Shown one piece after another: positions 29,651 to 35,000 of a stretch of DNA of 35,000 nucleotides. Position 1 is the stretch's first letter; each line of letters opens with the position of its first letter. Source of the DNA: Prorocentrum cordatum (taxonomy: Eukaryota; Sar; Dinophyceae; Prorocentrales; Prorocentraceae); NCBI GenBank assembly GCA_963575745.1, contig CAUYUJ010018726.1, positions 1,153,612 through 1,188,611 on the forward strand, written 5' to 3'. The notes beneath the pieces are model-generated. The model saw only the letters and a program-made list of their open reading frames with translations, ran no database searches and was not told the origin of the DNA. The position numbers and the translations under genes were made by a program.

Positions 29651-30084
29651 GCCCTCTCTGTTTAGACAGACGCCGCGCTCTTCGGAGTTCAGGTCGCTTC
29701 GGATAGCATTGTGGTGCCTCCTGGGAGATTCCCATAGCTTACCAGCCTGGAACACATCCCTATCCCTATGACTGGCATCACCTCATCTCGATGCCGATGT
29801 TAAGGATTCCTTCGGTGTTCGATGGCGAATCCCTAAGATTTGTCATCGCCATTGGATTTGCTAATTTTAGGGGTTGGGATAAGCTCGAGGCTGGTTAATA
29901 GCGCCAGCTTGAATGGGATAGCATTGGGAAGGAGGGGCTGTCCTCGCATCGTCTGGACTGGCCTCGAGCCAGCCCTGCCCCTCCCTCTCCCCAGGGGGAA
30001 AAGACTGACCATCACTGCCAACCTCTGCGGGAGGCAGAGCCGGACTTGACGGAGCGGCGTTGGGCCACCCTGGCGGCGCTTCCG
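29651..30084. other. unique DNA, no recognised gene
   Basis: Contains AATCCCTAAGATTTGTCATC and similar GCCATTGGATT sequence near 29825-29860, possibly a small inverted repeat. No gene is recognised. Confidence 0.35.
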
Positions 30085-30165
30085 GCGCCGTCTCCGGCGC
30101 GCTCCGCGCGCCAGGGAAGGTGGTCCAGCGTCGATCCAAGAAGCCCCCGCGGACCTGGGCAAGTG
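30085..30165. mobile_element. partial GCGCGGA-family element
   Basis: GCGCGCCAGGGAAGGTGGTC and CGATCCAAGAAGCCCCCGCG align with the core and right arm of the element at 2916-3060 (GCGCGCCAGGCAGGGTGG; GGTCCAAGAAGTCCGCGCGG). The left arm is not recognisable. Confidence 0.35.
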
Positions 30166-30332
30166 TATGCGTGTGCATTGTTGCTGTCCCTCCACGGGCA
30201 GGGTGCTCTTTATCTGCGGGATGCGCGTGCGCAGGATCTGCGAAAATCCCCAGAGGCGATGCACTTCCGCTCTGGGCCTCCCCCTCTGCCGCCCCGTCCA
30301 GGTGGAAAGGGTACCTGCCTACTTGGTAGGTA

Positions 30333-30485
30333 TTTTTGGATTCCCTGATCCCGATCTATTTCAAGCGCCTTCTTACTTCAAGAATCGATACGTGCTGGTT
30401 GTATTCGTTATTCTTCGGGTGGGCCCAAACCCAATCTACTTGGTTCTCCTTCCTACTTCATGCTTCGGCCTACTTCTCCCGACTG
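30333..30485 (+). repeat. dispersed repeat pair, copy 2
   Basis: TTGGATTCCCTGATCCCGAT, TTTCAAGCGCCTTC, ACTTCAAGAATCGAT and CTTCCTACTTCATG correspond in order to 27177-27325. Confidence 0.6.
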
Positions 30486-30599
30486 GCGGGTAGTCCTGGG
30501 GCTGTGCCGCAGAAAGCGACTCGGTCGTGCGAGCGATTCGACGGACTTGGGATGAGGGGCAGCCTCTGGACAGCCGTGGGTCCTCCTCTTTCCTCCGTC

Positions 30600-30725
30600 G
30601 GCGACGACGACGGCGACGACGGCGATGGCGACAACGGCGACGGCGACGACTGCGACGGCGACGGCGACGACAATGAAAACGGCGGCGGTGGCGGCGGCGG
30701 CGACGACGACGACGACGGCCATGGG
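30600..30725 (+). repeat. GAC/GGC trinucleotide block
   Basis: GACGGCGACGGCGACGAC-type triplets with a GGCGGCGGTGGCGGCGG section. Confidence 0.9.
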
Positions 30726-30944
30726 TAATCGGGTAATCCTTTGCCTCCCAGGGGCTGTCGACGCCCATCGGGGGACGTGTCCTTCGTTCTCGGTGTTTCT
30801 GCTCACGATCCACCAGCCTGAATTGGGTCCCCCAGAGGCCCAGACGGAGGAGATTCCTGCCGTCTCGATGTTGATGCAGCGCCTGGATCTGAGGCTTCCT
30901 CCTCAGATCACTCCTCGATCTTTCCTCGTCCTCATTCCTCCTCC

Positions 30945-31018
30945 TCCTGCTCCCTGCTCCTTCTCTCCTCCTCCTCCTCCTCCTCCTCCTCCTCCTCCTC
31001 CTCCTCCTCCTCCTCCCA
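30945..31018 (+). repeat. (CTC)n tract
   Basis: About 50 bp of uninterrupted CTC inside a longer CT-rich zone. Confidence 0.95.
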
Positions 31019-31129
31019 TCTCTGCCCGCCCTTCCCCAGGCCGCGCTTCCCTTGGGTAGCATGCGGGCACGAGCGGCCAGGGTGTGCCGGGCCCTGTTGT
31101 CACGCCCGCACCTGTGCAGGGGAGGGAGA

Positions 31130-31425
31130 GAGGGCGAGGTGAATCGGGAGGGCGGACACGGGGACGGCATGTATCGGCGGCGAGCGAAGGGGGGAAGTGA
31201 GAAAGGGCGGGCCTTCTCAGAAGGCTCGGAATTCCCCCCCGACCTTCTGAGAAGTTTGCTAAGCCTTTCCCGAAGACGCAGAAATCTTTTCAGAAGATGC
31301 AAGGGCTTCTGAGAAGTTCAGCCGTCGTTTGAGAAGGCCTTCTCCTTTCCATTTTCCCCCCTCGCTCGCCGCGAAATGTACTGGGACGAAACCAGCACCT
31401 CTTACCGATTTTGAACCCAGTTCCC
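31130..31425. mobile_element. long foldback element, CCTTCTCAGAAGG family, copy 1
   Basis: Arms of about 100 bp. CGGCGGCGAGCGAAGGGGGG (31174-31193), AGTGAG and GGCGGGCCTTCTCAGAAGGC on the left pair with the complement of GAGAAGGCCTTCTC...TTTTCCCCCCTCGCTCGCCG on the right. Matching weakens outward to AATCGGGAGG against TTACCGATT. The centre consists of TTCTGAGAAG-type decamers. Confidence 0.55.
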
Positions 31426-31660
31426 ATGTTGGGCTTGCCAGGTGAAGCCCGAGAGCTCTCAAGCTGTGGTCCGTGTTGTTCCTGCCCGGCTCTGGCTCGT
31501 GTCGCGGTGCCTTCAAGACTCGGCCTTTCGGCTGCTGAGGAGCGCGCGTGCCTGCTCGTGGAAAGCGCACGCCTCCCCCCATCCCTCCCTCTCCTTGCTG
31601 GTGTTGCCACACCTGCCGCGGCACCTGGAAGAGAGGGAGAGAGAGAGAGCGAGAGAGGGC

Positions 31661-31859
31661 CGGCGGCGAACCCAGGCGGAAGTGAGAGAGGCCAGGCCTT
31701 CTCAGACGGCAACGGGGCTTCTCAGAAGCCCGCGTGCCTCCGAGAAGCCCTGCGCAAGCCGTCCCCGAGGCCGCGGGCGGCTCGTCACCCGGCGGGGTGG
31801 CTTCTGAGCCGCCCCGCCGCCTTCTGAGAAGGCCTGGCCTTCTTATGTTCCGACCCGCC
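31661..31859. mobile_element. CCTTCTCAGAAGG-family foldback, copy 2, interrupted
   Basis: CGGCGGCGAACCCAGGCGGA and GTGAGAGAGGCCAGGCCTTC on the left are similar to the arm of the copy at 31130. GGCCAGGCCTTCTCAGA at 31690 pairs with TCTGAGAAGGCCTGGCC at 31823-31839. The right arm seems to be split by the 8-bp-TSD MITE at 31865-32063 and to resume at about 32072-32080 (CTTCACGCC). Confidence 0.5.
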
Positions 31860-31864
31860 TTGGC

Positions 31865-32063
31865 TTAAGTGGGGCCTGTCCCCCTACAGGGGGATTTTCG
31901 ACGAAGAATAAAAAATGCCCCAAAAGTTATCAAAAAATATATGAAAAATAGTCTGGGGACGATTGTTTGAGTATTTTCTGATCTTTTTGGGGTATGTTTG
32001 GGGTATTTTTTATTTTTTATTTTTCGTCGAACACCCCCCTGTTGGGGGACACGCCCGACATAA
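31865..32063. mobile_element. 8-bp-TSD MITE family, copy 4 (199 bp)
   Basis: The left end TTAAGTGGGGCCTGTCCCCC and right end GGGGGACACGCCCGACATAA are inverted repeats with the CCCCCTACAGGGGG palindrome inside and TTCGACGAA / TTCGTCGAA at their inner limit. The interior (AT-rich, with GTCTGGGGACGATTGTTTGA) is collinear with 3295-3486. The exact 8-bp repeat GCCTTGGC flanks it at 31857-31864 and 32064-32071. This is the best-preserved copy together with 3295-3486. Confidence 0.87.
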
Positions 32064-32080
32064 GCCTTGGCCTTCACGCC

Positions 32081-32488
32081 AGAACCAGGAAAGTACCGAA
32101 ACTGGAGGGTTTGCATGTGTCGGCCCTTGGGAGGCGATGCTCGTTCGACGCTTCGCCGGCGTGTCGGGCAGGCACTGTATCGATATTGTTCGGGTTGCTC
32201 GGATTTGTTTTTCGGGGTTGTGATCCTTCAGCACGATGGGACCAACAGAAGCTTGGCCCCCCCCCCCTTCCCTGTGGGTTCGTCGCCGGCTTCCAAAGGC
32301 GCAGATTGGAAGGAGAGATCGGCCGTCTCGAGCGGACCAGAGCTGGACGGCCACCTCGGAGGCCCCTGACCCTGGAGGCGCGGGAGGTGCCGTGGTCTCC
32401 ATCCCCGGCGGGCACAAGTAAGAGAACGTTCTGGGGGCACCGAAGAACAAGGGAGAGAGAGTAAGAGGGAGAACGAGAGAGCGAGTCT
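32081..32488. other. unique DNA, no recognised gene
   Basis: Mixed sequence, no repeat or gene recognised. Confidence 0.35.
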
Positions 32489-32647
32489 GAGCCTCCCAGA
32501 TGGGGTCTGAGCAGACGGTGTCAGTGTCAGAGGCTCGCGCCGTATCGCCGATGCATCGGCGATGCGTCGCCGATGTATCGCCCATGTATCGGCGATACGG
32601 CGCGATCCTCCGACCCTATCAATTCCGACCCCATCTAGGAAGCCTCC
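32489..32647. mobile_element. GCATCG-core foldback family, copy 3
   Basis: GAGCCTCCCAGATGGGGTCT pairs with GACCCCATCTAGGAAGCCTC. The core has GTATCGCCGATGCATCGGCG and its complementary GTATCGGCGATACGGCGCG, so most of the element is palindromic. AGCGAG occurs just outside both ends (32480-32485, 32648-32653) and may be a target-site duplication, but the neighbouring GA repeats make this unreliable. Confidence 0.6.
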
Positions 32648-32778
32648 AGCGAGAGAGAGAGAGAGAAATACAGAATGAAAGAGTGGGGCGGAGGCGGGAC
32701 GAGGGAAGATTGGAGGAGGACAGCGATGCAGACTTGCCTCGTTCCTCCCCCCTCCCCTCCCCCAGAAGGGAGGACAGA

Positions 32779-32901
32779 AAGATTCAGAGGAGGAGGAGGA
32801 GCAGGAGGAGGAAGAGGAGGAGGAGAAGCAGAAGGAGGAGGAGGAGGAGCAGAAGGAGGAGGAGGAGCAGAAGGAGGGGGAGGGGGAGGGGGAGGACAAC
32901 A
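32779..32901 (+). repeat. GAG/GGA trinucleotide block
   Basis: GGAGGAGGAGCAGAAGGAGG-type repeats. Confidence 0.9.
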
Positions 32902-33122
32902 TCCAGAGGAGGAAGGGACAAGCAGGTGGCTCTGTCCAGGCGTTCGATCCCCAGAGGAGGCCAGGCCTCGCGGACAAGAAAAGCGCCGGAGAGTCAGCGT
33001 GCCGCCGCCGCGCCCCCGCCGCCCCCCCCTCGCCCCAGCGCCGCGCCGCGGCGGCCGCAGCCGCGGCCTCGCGCCCACCGCGGCGGGAGCCGCAGGCCAG
33101 CGGGACCTCGGGTGGTTGGGTG

Positions 33123-33259
33123 AGATCCTCCTCCTCCTCTTCCTCCTTCTCCCCCTCCTTTTCGTCCTCCTCCTCCTGCTCTTCCTGTTTTCTCTCGTCC
33201 TCCTCCCCCCCACTTCTTCTTCTTCCTCCTCCTCCTCCTCCTCCTCCTCCTCCTCCTCC

Positions 33260-33290
<31 letters not shown>

Positions 33291-33297
33291 CATCCCG
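33123..33297 (+). repeat. (CTC)n then (ATC)n block
   Basis: CT-rich triplets ending in ATCATCATCATCATCATC at about 33259-33295. Confidence 0.95.
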
Positions 33298-33387
33298 ATG
33301 GGGGTTGATGGAGCCGGCCAGGCGTCTTTGTTGCACCTCCTGCCCGCTGCAGCCGCCAAGTTCTTCCTGTGCTCTCTGGTACTGGCC

Positions 33388-33470
33388 TTCTTCTACTGCC
33401 TGCTGCTACTGCCTGCTGCTACTGCCCGCTGCTACTGCCTACTGCTGCTGCCTGCTGCTGCTGATGCCTA
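33388..33470 (+). repeat. CTGCTACTGC minisatellite
   Basis: CTGCCTGCTGCTACTG-type units of about 15 bp repeated four to five times. Confidence 0.8.
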
Positions 33471-34056
33471 CTGCGACGCCCCGTATTCATTATCATCCGC
33501 ACTCGTGTTGTGCCCAATGTTCACAACTCAGTTTTTAAAACAGTTTCCAGGGGAGCGCCGCTTCGTTTCAAAGTAGTTTCCAAATGATAGCACGGTTTGC
33601 TTTATCATGGTTTCCAAAGTAGTTTGTCTAGGTTCTGGGTTCGTTTTTTGTGTTTCGTTTCCAGGAGCCCGCTGTTGACCCACAAGACGTAAGAGCTGGT
33701 GAAAACTAGAAAGGAGCGTTTTGGTCGAATTCCAATGCGCACGAAGTGTATCATCTTCTCCCCGATTCGTGCTGCGTGCGCTCGGGATGTTCAGGCACGC
33801 TCAACGGATTTCATCGCTCCCCTGAGCCGTCTGAGGGAGTCCAGGAGGCACGATATGCTCGAGGAGTGTGGCGAAATGGGGTTCACTTTAGCCGTCTAGA
33901 GGGCCAGCGGATTGCCCCCGGAGGTCCCGGGTGCACGACATGGGCAAGGTGTAGCAAATTGAGGCCCAAAGGAGCAGTCTCTAGCGAACTCTTACGGTTG
34001 TCCTCGACTCGGATGCCCCCGTGGCATGGGTGCGCGCCCGCGCATCCCCGCCGCAG
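33471..34056. other. mostly unique DNA, no recognised gene
   Basis: 33535-33665 repeats AGTTTCCA and GGTTTCCAAAGTAGTTT a few times. Otherwise nothing is recognised. Confidence 0.4.
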
Positions 34057-34102
34057 GACGCCCGACGACGACCGCGACGACGACGACGGACGGCGGCGAC
34101 GA

Positions 34103-34152
<50 letters not shown>

Positions 34153-34250
34153 GCGACCACGGCGACGACGGCGACGACGGCGGCGGCGGCGGCGGTGGCG
34201 GCGACGACGACGACGACGACGGCTGCGGCGACGACGCTGCCCGCCGCAGG
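34057..34250 (+). repeat. GAC/GGC trinucleotide block
   Basis: (GACGGC)n and (GAC)n with a GGCGGCGGCGGCGG section near 34180. Confidence 0.95.
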
Positions 34251-34364
34251 ACGTCCCCTTCCCGCGGCAGGGCGGCGCCGCGCCGCCCCGCCGCGGCGGC
34301 GAGGGCGCCCCCGCCGCGGGCGCGGCGGGCGGCGAGGACGGGGCCCGCCACGGCGACGGCGACG

Positions 34365-34550
34365 GCGACTCCGTCACCAACGTCGGCGGTGTGCTTCCAC
34401 CGAGGGGTGGCGGTCCCGATCTCGGTGGCGGTGGTGGTAATCTTCGGGCCTCCCAGGTGGTCGAAAGATGGCCACCGGCACCGGAATCTGGGATCATTCT
34501 GGGTGGAGGCACCGCCCCGTGTTGGTGTCGGTGCCCATTTCCAAGCCTCC
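34365..34550. mobile_element. GGTGTTGGTGCCCATTT-family foldback, copy 2
   Basis: Collinear with 26010-26214. Shared blocks are GTCGGCGGTGTGC.TCCACC, GATCTCGGTGGCGG, TTCGGGC, GGTGGAGGC and GTGTTGGTGTCGGTGCCCAT. The two halves are again inverted copies: GGTCCCGATCTCGGTGGCGG against CCACCGGCACCGGAATCTGG. Confidence 0.55.
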
Positions 34551-34572
34551 AAGCTTCAGCATACCGAAGCCG

Positions 34573-34705
34573 TCGACGTCGTCGTCGTCGCCGCCGCCGC
34601 CGCCGTCGTCGTCGTGGTCGTCGTGGTCGCCGTCGTCGTCGTCGTGGTCGTCGTAGTCGCCGTCGTCGTCGTCGTCGCCGTTGTCGTCGTCGTCGTCGGG
34701 CGTCC
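34573..34705 (+). repeat. GTC/GCC trinucleotide block
   Basis: (GTC)n with GCC and GTG interruptions. Confidence 0.95.
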
Positions 34706-35000
34706 TGCGGCAGGAAGGCTCGGTCGCGCTCGGGCTCGGGCATCTGAGTAGCTATAGCAGATTGTTGGGGATGTGTGTGTATGTGTCCTCGATGTTCCCC
34801 TTTAGACTGCACTGGCCTGCGCTAGCGTCTTGGAGTCGATGGGGAGGCGCCGATCTAGATCGTCTAGGAACGTTGGTTCAGCGTCGATTCGCGTCGATCA
34901 GCGTTGATTCGCATAAGCTAGTAAGATGTCACAGGAGGCTCCTATGAGTTACCCCGCGACGGGGACGGCGACGCCGGCGGGGCTACGGACCTAGAGATCC
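34706..35000. other. no recognised feature
   Basis: Contains GTTGATTCGC / GTCGATTCGC / GTCGATCAGC repeats near 34880-34910. No gene is recognised. Confidence 0.4.

Noticed and set aside
33746-34747. Long Arg-rich plus frame and its opposite-strand partner
   Set aside because: Translation of GAC/GGC and GTC trinucleotide blocks.
1-35000. tRNA, 5S rRNA or other structured RNA genes
   Set aside because: I looked for B-box-like GGTTCGANNC and cloverleaf arms by eye and found none that completes a tRNA. A covariance-model scan would be needed to exclude them.

Overview
This window looks like nuclear DNA of a GC-rich eukaryote, and almost all of it is repeats. No bacterial operon, rRNA, tRNA or confidently recognisable protein gene is visible. 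CpG is frequent, which argues against a heavily methylated vertebrate genome. The density of trinucleotide runs, minisatellites and small foldback elements would suit an alga or other protist, but I cannot name the organism. Long open frames occur everywhere on both strands because GC-rich repeats lack stop codons, so frame length is not evidence of coding here.

Layout. 1-2.9 kb is largely unique, with one inverted-repeat element (1756-1940) and a CT microsatellite. 2.9-4.5 kb holds four small inverted-repeat elements. 4.5-7.2 kb is unique. 7.2-8.2 kb is a decayed tandem repeat of about 85 bp. 8.6-9.9 kb has trinucleotide runs, then a roughly 85-150 bp tandem repeat inside which a 10-11 bp G-rich motif has expanded. 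10.2-11.5 kb has one exon-like stretch, a foldback element and a decamer array flanked by an exact 28-bp direct repeat. 12.6-14.5 kb is a 1.9-kb CA-rich array with higher-order structure. 15-17.5 kb has trinucleotide runs, a 133-bp snapback palindrome and two small inverted-repeat elements. 19.5-21.1 kb is a tandem duplication of about 0.8 kb made of decamers, and 22.0-23.1 kb is a third decamer array in the opposite orientation. 24-35 kb mixes unique DNA with at least seven more foldback elements and further trinucleotide blocks.

The strongest result is a community of short non-autonomous inverted-repeat elements. The best family (3295-3486, 3517-3652, 17055-17216, 31865-32063) has shared ends and an 8-bp target-site duplication at every copy: exact at two, 7/8 at one and 6/8 at one. 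At least six other foldback groups are present. No transposase is encoded here, so all would depend on enzymes made elsewhere.

The second theme is repeats with a period near 10-11 bp (CTTGGGNCNT arrays, CTCAGAAGCC arrays, GGGTGGGTCGC arrays). Conserved AT-richer linkers show that the CTTGGG arrays at different loci, in both orientations, are one family.

A few short stretches (minus strand 8112-8849, plus strand 10196-10489, plus strand 25593-25727) have protein-like composition and may be exons. None matches a family I recognise. All calls are from reading the sequence by eye, with no alignment or database search.
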